Source of the DNA: Rothia terrae
GTDB taxonomy: Bacteria; Actinomycetota; Actinomycetes; Actinomycetales; Micrococcaceae
Assembly: GCF_012396615.1 (NCBI RefSeq)
Contig: NZ_JAAXPV010000013.1
Location: 1 to 64,000 of the forward strand
Direction: 5' to 3'
Length of the DNA: 64,000 nt
Below are positions 16,115 through 25,780 of the stretch, in pieces. How positions within the stretch are numbered: position 1 is the first letter of the stretch; every line of letters begins with the position of its first letter. The notes beneath the pieces were generated by a model that saw only the letters and a list, made by a program, of their open reading frames with translations, had not been told where the DNA came from and searched no databases. The translations under genes were made by a program, and so were the position numbers.

Positions 16115-17863
16115 ATGCGCAGCACGCATTTCACCCAAGCAAGCTACCTCAACAAAGAATCCCGCGATCGCGCTTTTCAGGCCATGACCGATGATGAAGG
16201 CGTCGATATCCTGATTATTGGCGGCGGTGTCACCGGCGCCGGTATCGCGCTGGACGCGGCAACCCGCGGCCTGCGCACCGCTATTATCGATCAGGGCGAC
16301 TGGGCAAACGGTACCAGCTCATGGTCATCAAAGCTTGTTCACGGCGGCCTGCGCTACCTCTATAACCTTGACTTCAAGCTCGTGGCTGAGGCACTGAAAG
16401 AACGCGGTCTCCTTCTCGAAAAGACCGCTCCCCACCTAGTGAAGGCACAGCCTTTCCTCTGGCCGCTGAAGATGCCCGTTATTGAACGCGCATATTCAGC
16501 AGTAGGCATCGGTATGTACGACACCATGGCATTTGCAGGTGCACGCGGCCGTCGCACTGTTCCCGCCCAGAAGCACTTCACCAAAAAGGGTGCCAAGAAA
16601 ATCTTCCCCGACATCAAAAACGATGTCTTCACCGGCGCTATCCAGTTCTACGATGCTCGCGTTGACGATGCCCGCTTGGTCATCGACCTCATTCGCACCG
16701 CAGCAGGCTACGGCGCGCTTGCCGCATCACGCGTCGAGCTCACCAACGTTGTCAAGAACAACCTCGGCACCGTAGTTGGCGCTGAAGTGCGCAACCTGGA
16801 AACCGGCGAGAACGCATCCATCAAGGCCAAGCACATTATCAACGCTACCGGCGTATGGACCGAAGAAACCGAATCTTTGGCACAGGAAGACGCTGGCCTT
16901 GAGGTACTGGCATCCAAGGGTATTCACATTCTGGTACCCCGCGATCGCATTAAGGCAACCAGCGGCATCTTCACCATGACTGAAAAGTCAGTATTGTTTG
17001 TTATCCCGTGGCAGCGTTACTGGATTATCGGCACCACCGATACCCCGTACACCGAGGACATCAACAACCCGGTAGCTACCGCTGATGATATTCAGTATGT
17101 TCTCGATGAAGCCAACCGCCTGCTTGCTAATGAACTCACCAAGGACGATATTATCGGCACCTACGCCGGTCTTCGCCCGCTTCTGCAGCCTAAGCTCAAG
17201 GAAGGTTCAGAGTCTTCATCAACCAAGGTTTCACGCGAACACACTGTTACCCAGATTGCCCCGGGTATGAGTGCAATCGCCGGCGGCAAACTGACGACCT
17301 ACCGAGTTATGGCTGAGGACGCTGTTGACTTTGCTCTCGGTGAGACCGCTAAGGCTCGCCCGTCAGTCACAGAGTCCATTGAGCTCGTGGGTGCAACCGG
17401 TTACAGCGCGGCTGAAGCACAGCGCGCTAAAATCGCTCAGATTCACGGCTGGAACGATGAGCGCATGACCCACCTGCTGGAGCGCTACGGCTCAGATATC
17501 CACGAACTTCTGGCACTCATCGAAGAAGATGGCTCGTTGGCAACTCCTCTGGCTCATGCACCCCAGTTCTTGCGCGCTGACGTTCTGTTTGGCGTTCGCT
17601 TTGAAGGCGCACTTCACCTTGAAGATATCCTGATTCGCCGTGCGCGCCTGGATCTTGAACAGCGTGACCGCGGACTTTCCAGCGCTGAAGAAATCATCGA
17701 GATTATGAGCGAAGAACTCGGTTGGGATGCTGCTACCGAACAGCACGAGCTAGATACGTACAAGGCACGCGTTGAGGCTATCGCAGCAGCAGAAAATGAG
17801 ACCACCGACTCAGCTGCAACCGGGCTCTTGAGCAACGCTCAAACCGTCGTTTCACGCGCATAA
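16115..17863 (+). CDS. glpD: Aerobic glycerol-3-phosphate dehydrogenase
   Basis: A 582-residue FAD enzyme that oxidises sn-glycerol-3-phosphate to dihydroxyacetone phosphate and passes electrons to quinone at the membrane. The N-terminal dinucleotide fold is ILIIGGGVTGAGIALDAATR at about 29-48, followed by TSSWSSKLVHGGLRYL. The substrate-binding and C-terminal cap (GKLTTYRVMAEDAVD) are intact. An open frame begins at a TTG at 16091, but the ATG at 16115 has the CAGGAG ribosome site 6 nt away and is preferred. First gene of the glpD-glpT-glpF-glpK series. Confidence 0.94.
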   Translation: MRSTHFTQASYLNKESRDRAFQAMTDDEGVDILIIGGGVTGAGIALDAATRGLRTAIIDQGDWANGTSSWSSKLVHGGLRYLYNLDFKLVAEALKERGLLLEKTAPHLVKAQPFLWPLKMPVIERAYSAVGIGMYDTMAFAGARGRRTVPAQKHFTKKGAKKIFPDIKNDVFTGAIQFYDARVDDARLVIDLIRTAAGYGALAASRVELTNVVKNNLGTVVGAEVRNLETGENASIKAKHIINATGVWTEETESLAQEDAGLEVLASKGIHILVPRDRIKATSGIFTMTEKSVLFVIPWQRYWIIGTTDTPYTEDINNPVATADDIQYVLDEANRLLANELTKDDIIGTYAGLRPLLQPKLKEGSESSSTKVSREHTVTQIAPGMSAIAGGKLTTYRVMAEDAVDFALGETAKARPSVTESIELVGATGYSAAEAQRAKIAQIHGWNDERMTHLLERYGSDIHELLALIEEDGSLATPLAHAPQFLRADVLFGVRFEGALHLEDILIRRARLDLEQRDRGLSSAEEIIEIMSEELGWDAATEQHELDTYKARVEAIAAAENETTDSAATGLLSNAQTVVSRA

Positions 17864-17890
17864 ACCCAATAAGGTTTAGCTCGTTTGAAT

Positions 17891-17943
17891 GAAGCGGTGC
17901 GAACATCGACACTAAAGGTGCTCAATTATGTTTGCACCGCTTC
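17891..17943 (+). terminator. Hairpin between glpD and glpT
   Basis: Sixteen-base arms GAAGCGGTGCGAACAT and ATGTTTGCACCGCTTC pair fully in plus-strand RNA, with one G-U, and enclose a 21-nt loop. No good U-run follows, so it may stabilise or attenuate the glpD message rather than fully terminate it. Confidence 0.5.
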
Positions 17944-17989
17944 ACCCCTTAAACTTTTCGAATCTAGAATAACCGGTCAGATTCGCACA

Positions 17990-18015
17990 GGGGTATCACC
18001 TACGGTGAATACCCC
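17990..18015. promoter_or_regulatory. Inverted repeat upstream of glpT
   Basis: GGGGTATCACC and GGTGAATACCCC form an inverted repeat with one extra base in the second arm, 60 bp before the glpT start. Candidate operator; it shares the TATTCACC arm with the site before glpD. Confidence 0.4.
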
Positions 18016-18074
18016 GCGCATCGGTACAACGCCGTGCCGTGCGAAACACACCTTTCACAGTTCAAGGACGAACT

Positions 18075-19460
18075 ATGTCAGAGCATAAATCCTCTCTCGG
18101 ATTTCTTACAGCGCCACCTGCTGCACCTCGCGTCCAAGAGTCACGGGTAGCTTCACTGTACAAAAAGTACCGTGCGAGCGCTTTTCTGGGAATCTTCATT
18201 GGTTACGCGGGTTTTTATCTGATTCGCAATAACGTTTCGCTGGTTTCAGCGGTCCTTAAAGAACACGACGTTCTCACGCCCGTAGGCATCGGCATTGTGG
18301 CAAATGCTGTGCTGTTTTCTTACGGTCTGTCGAAGTTCTTCATGGCGATGCTGTCAGACCGCTCCAATGCGCGATACTTCATGCCGTTGGGTCTGGCTCT
18401 TTCTGCCATCGTCAATCTATTAATTGCTTTTGTTCCAGCGCTTTCAGCAACCGTCACGCTTTTTGCGATCATGATGTTCATCAACGGCTGGTTCCAGGGA
18501 ATGGGCTGGCCGCCGTCAGGGCGCGTGCTGGTGCACTGGTTCTCCACCAAAGAACGCGGTTGGATGACTTCCATTTGGAACTGCGCACACAATGTCGGTG
18601 GCGCCGCAGTAGGTATTATCGCCGCGTGGGCACTGCAGAATTTTGCAACCAGTGAAGCTGACTGGCGTCCTGCTTTTTGGGCTCCTGCTCTCGTTGCGTT
18701 GTTTGTTGCGCTGATTGCTTTCCTCATGATTCGTGACCGCCCCGAAGCCATGGGTCTACCGACTATCGAGGAATACCGTAACGATCCGGCAAAAATTGAA
18801 GTCGCTGAAAACGACGCCAGCTGGAAGGACATGCTGTTCAAGCACGTTCTGACCAACCGCGTCATTTTGCTTCTTGCCGTCACTAACGTGTTTGTATATA
18901 CCCTGCGCTACGGTGTTCTGAACTGGATTCCGATTTACCTCACCGACCAGATTCACGGCACCAACGTCAAAGACGGCATTCTTGGCTTTGCCATCTATGA
19001 GCTCGCTGGCATTGTGGGCACGCTTTTGTGTGGCTGGCTCTCCGACAAGGTTTTCAAAGGTTGGCGTTCCGGAGCAGGTCTTGTTTTCTTGGCAGGTGTT
19101 GGCATTGCGCTTGCTATCTACTGGTGGTTGCCGTCCACGGCGCACATTGGTTGGTTCTACTTGCTGATTGCTATTATCGGTGGCCTGATTTACGGCCCGG
19201 TTATGCTCATTGGCTTGCAGGCTATTGACCTTTCGCCGCGCAATGTTGCAGGCACGGCAGCTGGCTTTACAGGTCTGTTTGGCTACCTGCTCGGCGCGTC
19301 TCTCGCGTCAACCGGCGTCGGCCTGTTGATTCAATACTTTGGCTGGAATGTCGCGTACGGATGCCTGCTGGGTGTGGTTGTTCTTGCGTTGATTCTCATG
19401 ATGATCATTGGCAAAGAAGAACGTAAGCTCCTGGCAGCCTCTCGTTCGCACCAGCTCTAA
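18075..19460 (+). CDS. glpT: Glycerol-3-phosphate transporter (MFS, OPA family)
   Basis: A 461-residue major facilitator protein, twelve hydrophobic segments, of the organophosphate:phosphate antiporter family. It imports sn-glycerol-3-phosphate in exchange for phosphate. The OPA features are the first-helix region FIGYAGFYLIRNNVSL, the loop-2 stretch SYGLSKFFMAMLSDRSNARYF, and WNCAHNVGGAA. The ATG at 18075 follows CAAGGACG; a longer open frame from 18039 adds twelve residues without a ribosome site. The neighbours glpD, glpF and glpK support the substrate. Confidence 0.9.
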   Translation: MSEHKSSLGFLTAPPAAPRVQESRVASLYKKYRASAFLGIFIGYAGFYLIRNNVSLVSAVLKEHDVLTPVGIGIVANAVLFSYGLSKFFMAMLSDRSNARYFMPLGLALSAIVNLLIAFVPALSATVTLFAIMMFINGWFQGMGWPPSGRVLVHWFSTKERGWMTSIWNCAHNVGGAAVGIIAAWALQNFATSEADWRPAFWAPALVALFVALIAFLMIRDRPEAMGLPTIEEYRNDPAKIEVAENDASWKDMLFKHVLTNRVILLLAVTNVFVYTLRYGVLNWIPIYLTDQIHGTNVKDGILGFAIYELAGIVGTLLCGWLSDKVFKGWRSGAGLVFLAGVGIALAIYWWLPSTAHIGWFYLLIAIIGGLIYGPVMLIGLQAIDLSPRNVAGTAAGFTGLFGYLLGASLASTGVGLLIQYFGWNVAYGCLLGVVVLALILMMIIGKEERKLLAASRSHQL

Positions 19461-19699
19461 GGATGCGTGTGCACCGGGGGTCGGAAAACGGCACTGACCA
19501 CCGGTTTCATGTTTTGGAAATGTTTTCGCGGATTTAATGTCTCACGGCGTTGGATCAGCCCCTAGACTACTCATCAGTAGCAAAAACAATTTAAAAGCTA
19601 AGACGATTGCTTGAGAATTCGAGCCAACGTCTTTCACTGGAAATCTATACGGTTTCCACTGACTTGATGCACAAGGTTGTGCAGAAAGGACACCTACGT
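19461..19699. other. Intergenic region upstream of glpF
   Basis: This region contains an imperfect inverted repeat at 19600-19633 (AAGACGATTGCT against AGCCAACGTCTT, 10 of 12) that could be an operator or leader hairpin. No other feature seen. Confidence 0.35.
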
Positions 19700-20500
19700 A
19701 TGTCTCTTATGGCTCAGGCACCGATGCTTCTTGCCGACGGTGCGACTGCCCTGAAAACTGCTGAGGGTACGGCAACAACGTTAGGAGTTTTCTCCTCTGA
19801 GGTTTTGGGTACTGCGGTGCTCTTGCTGTTGGGTGCCGGTGTATGTGCAGCTGTTACTCTGCCTAAATCTGCAGCGCGCAATAATGAGTGGTTGTTGATT
19901 GCTTTTGGTTGGGCAATGGCTGTGTTCGCAGCTGTATATGTTTCTGCGCCCTCGGGTGCGCACCTTAATCCTGCGGTGACCATTGGTCTTTTTGTAGCGG
20001 GAAATGATTTCGCCCCCGGTGTAGCTCCCACCGTAGGCAACATGTTTGTCTACTTTGCCGGTGAATTCCTCGGTGCCTTTATCGGTGCGTGGCTAGCTTA
20101 CCTGGCGTATAAGAAGCTCTTTGATGAAGCAGAGCCCGGCAGCACTCTCGGTGTATTCTCAACCGGCCCCGCTGTACGCTCTTACGGCTGGAACGTAGTT
20201 ACCGAAGCTATCGCGACTTTTGTCCTCGTGGGATTTGTCGTGGCATCGGGTCTTACCCCCTCCGGTCTGGGTCCGCTCGGTGTATCGCTGGTGGTTCTCG
20301 CCATTGGTATCTCACTCGGTACCCCCACCGGTTACGCCATCAACCCTGCACGTGACCTTGCACCCCGCGTCGCTCACGCCCTCATGCCTATCAAGGGCAA
20401 GGGCTCATCAAACTGGGCATACGCGTGGGTACCGGTTGTTGGTCCTATCATTGGCGGAGTCCTGGCGGCGCTGATTGTCCCCGCGATGCTCGCTATCTAA
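19700..20500 (+). CDS. glpF: Glycerol uptake facilitator
   Basis: A 266-residue aquaporin-family channel for glycerol. Both half-helix signature motifs are present: HLNPAVTIG at about 92-100 and AINPARDLAPR near 213-223. The Asp after the second NPA motif (NPARD) is typical of glycerol facilitators rather than water channels. Six membrane segments are recognisable. The ATG at 19700 has AGAAAGGA about 10 nt upstream; the open frame extends to 19607 but the extension is not hydrophobic. Followed by glpK. Confidence 0.92.
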   Translation: MSLMAQAPMLLADGATALKTAEGTATTLGVFSSEVLGTAVLLLLGAGVCAAVTLPKSAARNNEWLLIAFGWAMAVFAAVYVSAPSGAHLNPAVTIGLFVAGNDFAPGVAPTVGNMFVYFAGEFLGAFIGAWLAYLAYKKLFDEAEPGSTLGVFSTGPAVRSYGWNVVTEAIATFVLVGFVVASGLTPSGLGPLGVSLVVLAIGISLGTPTGYAINPARDLAPRVAHALMPIKGKGSSNWAYAWVPVVGPIIGGVLAALIVPAMLAI

Positions 20501-20626
20501 ATTTTTCGCGCGGACGCGGGCAGGTGACAATCAGCTAATGCCCAGCTTCCGCACCTACACTTATATAAACCCACCGGTTGAATTCAAACTTTGTTTTAAC
20601 CGCACAACGATGTGAGGAGTCATCTC

Positions 20627-22183
20627 ATGGCCGAGAAACTACCCGAACGCAAGAAGTACATCCTGTCCATCGACCAGGGCACTACCAGTTCCCGCGCTAT
20701 CCTGTTCAACAAGAAGGGCGAGATTTGCTCGGTTGGTCAGATGGAACACAAGCAGATTTTCCCCAAGGCTGGCTGGGTTGAGCACGATCCCATGGAGATC
20801 TGGCGTAATATCCGCAAGGTCGTGGGTGAAGCGATGACCGCCCAGGAAATCAACCATCACGAAATCGCTGCTGTTGGCATCACCAACCAGCGCGAGACTG
20901 CTGTGGTGTGGGATAAGAACACCGGTGAACCCATCTACAACGCTATCGTCTGGCAGGACACCCGCACCCAGAAGATTTGCGATGAGCTCGGCGGAGAAGC
21001 CGGCGCGGGCAAGTATCAAGACATTACCGGCCTGAATCTTGCAACCTACTTCTCGGGCCCCAAAGTCAAGTGGATTCTCGATAACGTTGAAGGCGCCCGC
21101 GAAAAGGCTGAAGCAGGCGATCTGCTCTTCGGCAACACCGACACCTGGGTTGTTTGGAACCTCACCGGTGGCACCAACGGCGGTGTTCACGTCACCGACG
21201 TTACCAACGCATCACGCACCATGCTCATGAACATTCGCACCCTTCAGTGGGATGAAAAGATTGCAGCTGAGATGGGTATTCCCATGAGCATGCTGCCCGA
21301 GATTAAGTCTTCATCTGAAATCTACGGCAAGGGCCGCGAAAAGGGCTTGCTCAACGGCGTGCCGATTGCTGGCATCCTCGGCGATCAGCAGGCTGCTACC
21401 TTCGGTCAGGCATGTTTTGAAAAGGGCATGGCAAAGAACACCTACGGTACCGGTAACTTCATGTTGATGAATACCGGCACTGAACCCGTTATCTCTGACA
21501 ACGGTTTGCTGACCACGGTTGCGTACAAACTGGGTGACGCTGACCCCGTCTACGCTTTGGAAGGCTCCGTTGCGGTCTCGGGTTCACTGATTCAGTGGTT
21601 GCGCGATAACTTGGGTATGCTCAAGGACGCTGCGGAGTCAGAGCAGCTGGCTACCAGCGTTGAAGATTCCGGTGGGGCGTACGTCGTTCCCGCTTTCTCG
21701 GGTCTGTTCGCACCGCACTGGCGTTCAGACGCCCGCGGCGTCATCGTTGGTTTGACTCGCTATGTCAACCGCGCACATATTGTGCGTGCAGCTCTTGAGT
21801 CCGTGGCATGGCAGAGCCGTGAAGTTCTCGATGCTATGAACGCTGATGCTGAGGCAGCCGGCGTTGGTGTGCAGCTGGGCGAACTCCGTGTAGACGGCGG
21901 TATGACCGCTAACGAGTTCCTCATGCAGTTCCAGGCTGACATTTTGGGTGTTGAAGTTGTTCGCCCCAAGGTTATTGAAACCACCGCTCTCGGCGCGGCC
22001 TACGCAGCAGGTATCGCTGTTGGCTTCTGGGATGGCGAGCAGGATGTGACCGACAACTGGGTTGAAGATAAGCGTTGGACGCCTCAGATGGACTCAGAAG
22101 AGGTCGAGCGTCAGTACCGCAACTGGAAGAAGGCAGTCTCAAAGACCCTCGACTGGGTTGATGATGACGTTGAGCAGCACTAA
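20627..22183 (+). CDS. glpK: Glycerol kinase
   Basis: A 518-residue FGGY-family kinase that phosphorylates glycerol to sn-glycerol-3-phosphate. The N-terminal phosphate loop is [14 protein letters not shown]. The substrate-binding segments are [23 protein letters not shown] and [16 protein letters not shown], and the second nucleotide motif is [20 protein letters not shown]. The ATG at 20627 follows GAGGAG by 7 nt. With glpF and glpD it forms the complete route from external glycerol to dihydroxyacetone phosphate. Confidence 0.96.
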   Translation: MAEKLPERKKYILSIDQGTTSSRAILFNKKGEICSVGQMEHKQIFPKAGWVEHDPMEIWRNIRKVVGEAMTAQEINHHEIAAVGITNQRETAVVWDKNTGEPIYNAIVWQDTRTQKICDELGGEAGAGKYQDITGLNLATYFSGPKVKWILDNVEGAREKAEAGDLLFGNTDTWVVWNLTGGTNGGVHVTDVTNASRTMLMNIRTLQWDEKIAAEMGIPMSMLPEIKSSSEIYGKGREKGLLNGVPIAGILGDQQAATFGQACFEKGMAKNTYGTGNFMLMNTGTEPVISDNGLLTTVAYKLGDADPVYALEGSVAVSGSLIQWLRDNLGMLKDAAESEQLATSVEDSGGAYVVPAFSGLFAPHWRSDARGVIVGLTRYVNRAHIVRAALESVAWQSREVLDAMNADAEAAGVGVQLGELRVDGGMTANEFLMQFQADILGVEVVRPKVIETTALGAAYAAGIAVGFWDGEQDVTDNWVEDKRWTPQMDSEEVERQYRNWKKAVSKTLDWVDDDVEQH

Positions 22184-22206
22184 TTTGTGATGCGCTGATA
22201 TCGTAC

Positions 22207-22250
22207 GAGTTCTCGCCGGGTGAAAGCTCCCGGCGAGAACTCTTTTGTTT
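22207..22250 (+). terminator. Intrinsic terminator after glpK
   Basis: Perfect 14-bp stem GAGTTCTCGCCGGG / CCCGGCGAGAACTC, 8-nt loop, then TTTTGTTTT. Confidence 0.93.
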
Positions 22251-22271
22251 TAAACCTGTAGGGTGGAGAAC

Positions 22272-24017
22272 ATGGCTACTTCATCTTCGTTGGCTCAACG
22301 TTTACGTTCACTCGATGGAAAATCCTACGGTGCTCTCAAATCTTTGACGGGCACGTATGAATTTGAGGGGTTTTCCCTTCACATCGATAGGGTGCAGTCT
22401 GACCCGTATGCGCCGCCATCGCGCATCCGCATCAGCGTGCCGATCAGCAAAACCAACCTGTCAGAAGATACTTTGAGCACCTATGAGCAGAAGGTGGCTG
22501 TTCGCGACTTCATCGCTCGCGATATTGCGGATGCTATTGCTCACGGCCCACGAGATTTTCGGTTTGTATCCCCCGGCCAAGAAATTTTGGAACGATCATC
22601 GGTTGTTATTGATGACAGCGAGGTTCAGATTCGTCTAACGTTCGGGTTTCCCGCTGCCGGACGACGCGTCAAAGGTGCTCTTGCCGCGCGGTTACTGGTG
22701 GATGATTTGCCCGACCTTGTGCGTTTTAGTGCCCTGGGTGAGGACCTCGATCGTGAGGCATTGGCTGAGCACGTTATCACCTACACCGATTTTTTATGGC
22801 TGCAGAATAGTCTCACACATGACGGTCTGATTGGTTTTGTTGCCAATGGCTCGGTGCTCGCACGCGCTAGCGGTGATTCTGACCGTCCGCTGGCGCAGGC
22901 AGTGCCCTTTGAGTCGCCGGAGTCTTTGCAGGTGGACCTTACTGCCCCTAGCGGTCGCGTCCTTAAAGGTATGGGAATTCGCAAGGGCATCACTCTCATT
23001 GTGGGCGGCGGCTACCACGGCAAATCCACCGTGTTAAAGGCTTTAGAACGCGGTGTCTATGCTCATGTTCCCGGCGATGGACGCGAGTTTGTTATCACCG
23101 CGGCCGATGCTATGGCGGTGCGCGCTGAAGACGGACGAGCTGTCACGGGCGTCAATATCGATCCGTTTATCTCAAACTTACCCGGTGGAATCGATACGAG
23201 TGATTTTTCAACGTCTAATGCATCGGGCTCAACATCGCAGGCGGCAAATGTTGCAGAAGCTTTGGAAATTGGAACATCGGCTCTGCTGATGGACGAGGAT
23301 ACCTCAGCGACTAACTTCATGATCCGCGACACCGCCATGAAAGAACTGGTGGCTCCGCGCTTTGAGCCTATTACCCCGTTTGTCGATCGGGTCAGGGCAA
23401 TGTATGACGAGCTAGGCGTATCGACTGTGATTGTGATGGGCGGCTCCGGGGCATTCTTCTCGGAGGCTGACACTGTGATTGCCTTGAACGAATACGTTCC
23501 GCAGGACGTCACCGCTCGAGCCCACGAAATCGCTGCGAGCTATGCGCCGCCACGGCCAGTCAGCGATATCCACAGTGAAGGTGAGAAAATTTATACCGGT
23601 TTTCTCAGTGCCTCTGAGCAAAAAATGCTCAAGCAAGATCCTGCGCCTTACCGCGTTGCCCGCCCGGGTGCTCTAGGTACTCAACAGGCGCGTAAAGGCC
23701 CGCGAGCGCGAGGTTTGCATGAGGTTGAGATCGATAAGCAGAGCACCGAGCTGCGCTATGTGTCTCAGCTTGTTGATTCCTCGCAGACCCAGGCTATTGC
23801 ACTTGCGTTGAAACAAGTGGATCAGCAACTGACTCCGACCACCAGCATTGCCAGTACCGCGCAGCTTGTGATTGCGCAGTTGCGCGCTAATGGGCTGGAT
23901 GGTTTAACCGGTGGCGGCAAGAACTTTCGCGGTGACCTTGCGATGCCGCGCGCGTCCGAGCTGATGGCGACCATTAACAGGATGCGCAACCTGCGTGTGC
24001 AGACACCTACTGGCTGA
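22272..24017 (+). CDS. ABC-class P-loop ATPase (COG3044 type)
   Basis: A 581-residue cytoplasmic ATPase of the predicted ABC-class family, which has no membrane domain. A Walker A-like GGGYHGKST is at about 243-251 in the middle of the protein. The downstream stretch ALLMDEDTSATNFMIRD corresponds to Walker B with its catalytic acidic residue, and VIVMGGSGAFFSEAD corresponds to the switch region. The N-terminal 200 residues are the family's own domain (YEFEGFSLHIDRVQSDPYA). Function is not established; RNA- or nucleotide-related roles have been suggested for the family. The ATG at 22272 is chosen over a GTG at 22263. Confidence 0.8.
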   Translation: MATSSSLAQRLRSLDGKSYGALKSLTGTYEFEGFSLHIDRVQSDPYAPPSRIRISVPISKTNLSEDTLSTYEQKVAVRDFIARDIADAIAHGPRDFRFVSPGQEILERSSVVIDDSEVQIRLTFGFPAAGRRVKGALAARLLVDDLPDLVRFSALGEDLDREALAEHVITYTDFLWLQNSLTHDGLIGFVANGSVLARASGDSDRPLAQAVPFESPESLQVDLTAPSGRVLKGMGIRKGITLIVGGGYHGKSTVLKALERGVYAHVPGDGREFVITAADAMAVRAEDGRAVTGVNIDPFISNLPGGIDTSDFSTSNASGSTSQAANVAEALEIGTSALLMDEDTSATNFMIRDTAMKELVAPRFEPITPFVDRVRAMYDELGVSTVIVMGGSGAFFSEADTVIALNEYVPQDVTARAHEIAASYAPPRPVSDIHSEGEKIYTGFLSASEQKMLKQDPAPYRVARPGALGTQQARKGPRARGLHEVEIDKQSTELRYVSQLVDSSQTQAIALALKQVDQQLTPTTSIASTAQLVIAQLRANGLDGLTGGGKNFRGDLAMPRASELMATINRMRNLRVQTPTG

Positions 24018-24210
24018 GGAAAAGCTTAGCTATTTACCAGCTTAAGTTCAGCAAAACCCCAAGTCACGCCTAGCTTTGGCCGCTACTATACAACCCTCAG
24101 TTCCCAGGAAACTCATAAGCTACACAAAAAACGCACAGGTATTCTCAACGAGTAACACAGCGAATTAGACCTCAGCGGTCATTTTGGTTTTTGTTCTCAA
24201 GGGGAGTTTC
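24018..24210. other. Intergenic region upstream of the DUF2231 gene
   Basis: About 190 bp of AT-rich sequence carrying the promoter region of the next gene. Nothing specific recognised. Confidence 0.3.
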
Positions 24211-24672
24211 ATGCAGGTTTTGGGTTTACCGGCGCACCCGTTGGTTGTTCACTTTGGTGTTGTGCTGATGGTAGTTCTGGCTTTTGTAGGTATAGCACTT
24301 GCTGTCTCATCGCGTTTTAGCCGGTGGCTGGGCTGGGGTCTGCCGGTGCTGGCTGTGATCACAGGCGTGGCAGCTCTGCTGACGAAAGAAACCGGTGAAA
24401 TGCTGGGTAAGACAGTCACCGACGTGAATTTTCACCAGCATGAAAAGTATGCGGATGCGGCTGTAGCTAGTACTGGCGTGCTTGTGATCGCGTGCCTGCT
24501 GTGGTGGGTGTTGAGCTCGCAGGCACACCGCGTTAGCGCTTTAGAATCGCTTACCGGCAAGCCTTAGGTATTTGCGGTTCTGCGCTTTGTTCTGATTATC
24601 GGTGCCCTAGCTGTTTTGGTCACCGGCGCACTGACCGGTCATACCGGCGCGGCTCTCACCTGGCAGCAGTAG
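24211..24672 (+). pseudogene. DUF2231 membrane protein interrupted by an in-frame TAG
   Basis: The ATG at 24211, after AAGGGGAG, opens a protein with the DUF2231 hallmark LPAHPLVVHFGVVLMV, then two to three further membrane helices. It stops at TAG 24565-24567 after 118 residues. The same frame continues without a break for 34 more codons (VFAVLRFVLIIGALAVLVTG and on to a final TAG at 24670). That tail is a hydrophobic helix plus GHTGAALTW, exactly how DUF2231 proteins normally end. A single CAG-to-TAG change explains it. The product is either truncated by its last membrane helix or rescued by readthrough. Function of the family is unknown. Confidence 0.75.
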
Positions 24673-24704
24673 CCTCTCAATAGCGCATCCTTGAAGTTAA
24701 GAGG

Positions 24705-24742
24705 CAGAAGGTGCAGATACGGCCTTGTATCTGCACCTTCTG
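24705..24742. terminator. Bidirectional terminator
   Basis: Perfect 16-bp inverted repeat CAGAAGGTGCAGATAC / GTATCTGCACCTTCTG with a 6-nt loop, between convergent genes. Confidence 0.85.
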
Positions 24743-24753
24743 TACCTGTGGCG

Positions 24754-25032
24754 TTATTTCTTTAGTTCTTCAAAACGTTCGATGGCAAAATCGTAAGCAG
24801 CTACAACATCAGCAATTTCAACGATGGGCGGCAGCAAACCTGCTTCTTGGTGCTCCAGTAAAAATTCAGCCAGGATGTACGCTGATTCTTGATCTTCACT
24901 CAGGATGCCTTCGGTGACGTCTTCTGCGCCGTTGAGATCAAGAATAGGTTTTGCAACACCGTAGTGTCCCATAAGCTGAGCCTGGTAGGTACCTTCATTT
25001 TCTTCGGTGATATCGATAATAAGGTCTGACAA
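24754..25032 (-). CDS. Small acidic protein of unknown function
   Basis: A 92-residue protein starting at TTG 25032, chosen because AGAGGAG lies 7 nt upstream. An upstream start at 25122 would add 30 residues without a ribosome site. It is acidic and mostly helical by composition (EDQESAYILAEFLLEHQEAG, AYDFAIERFEELKK). No family recognised. It is divergent from the ogt repair operon but with no shared motif noticed. Confidence 0.65.
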   Translation of the reverse strand: MSDLIIDITEENEGTYQAQLMGHYGVAKPILDLNGAEDVTEGILSEDQESAYILAEFLLEHQEAGLLPPIVEIADVVAAYDFAIERFEELKK

Positions 25033-25146
25033 TTTTCGACTCCTCTTCAGGGAGTTTGCATCTTTTTCACCATACACCCGGGAGCACACACCGCTTGAAA
25101 ATTTACTTAACAGATGCAACAAATATTTTCATGTCACAATATTGAT

Positions 25147-25767
25147 ATGGACGCACAACACACAGCAGACATGACCGACAGTTCTCAGCCGCTAGAATCT
25201 AACGACACCACAGTTGCCTCCGGCGCACCGCAGACAGACGCCGAGGGCACTGAGGCAACCACGGTACATGCTCTGTACGAATCTCCACTGGGCACGCTCT
25301 ATCTAGCTGCCACAGGCACTGCATTGGTGGGCTCCTGGTTTCAAGGCCAAGCACACTTTCCCACCCCGCATGTGCTCGGAGACCGCGTCCAACTCAACGA
25401 TTCTCCCATACTGCAACAGGCCGCTGAAGAACTGAGCGAGTACTTTGAAGGTAAACGCACCAGCTTTGACCTCCCCCTAGCCCCTGACGGCACTGACTTT
25501 CAGCTAGCTGTGTGGGAGACCCTAAAAGATATCCCCTACGGCTACACCACCACGTACGGGCACATCAGTAAAATCGTTGGCCCGGGAGCTCCTGCCCAAG
25601 CAGTAGGACAAGCCGTGGGCCACAATAAAATTTCAATCTTTGTCCCCTGCCACCGTGTGCTATCTGCAGACGGCAAACTGACCGGTTATGCAGCAGGCAT
25701 CGACCGCAAGCAATACCTGCTCGATCTTGAAGCGCCGTCCGCCGAAGAAGAAGGTCGCCTGTTCTAA
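25147..25767 (+). CDS. ogt: Methylated-DNA--protein-cysteine methyltransferase
   Basis: A 206-residue suicide enzyme that takes the alkyl group from O6-methylguanine or O4-methylthymine onto its own cysteine. The acceptor motif VPCHRVLSADGKLTGYAAG has the reactive Cys168. The helix-turn-helix DNA-binding region before it (IPYGYTTTYGHISKIVG, AVGQAVGHN) is intact. The N-terminal 35 residues are low-complexity. The start is uncertain: ATG 25147 or 25171 both lack a good ribosome site, so the message may be leaderless. First gene of ogt-alkB-tag, 13 bp before the next. Confidence 0.9.
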   Translation: MDAQHTADMTDSSQPLESNDTTVASGAPQTDAEGTEATTVHALYESPLGTLYLAATGTALVGSWFQGQAHFPTPHVLGDRVQLNDSPILQQAAEELSEYFEGKRTSFDLPLAPDGTDFQLAVWETLKDIPYGYTTTYGHISKIVGPGAPAQAVGQAVGHNKISIFVPCHRVLSADGKLTGYAAGIDRKQYLLDLEAPSAEEEGRLF

Positions 25768-25780
25768 TAAGAGCTCACTT

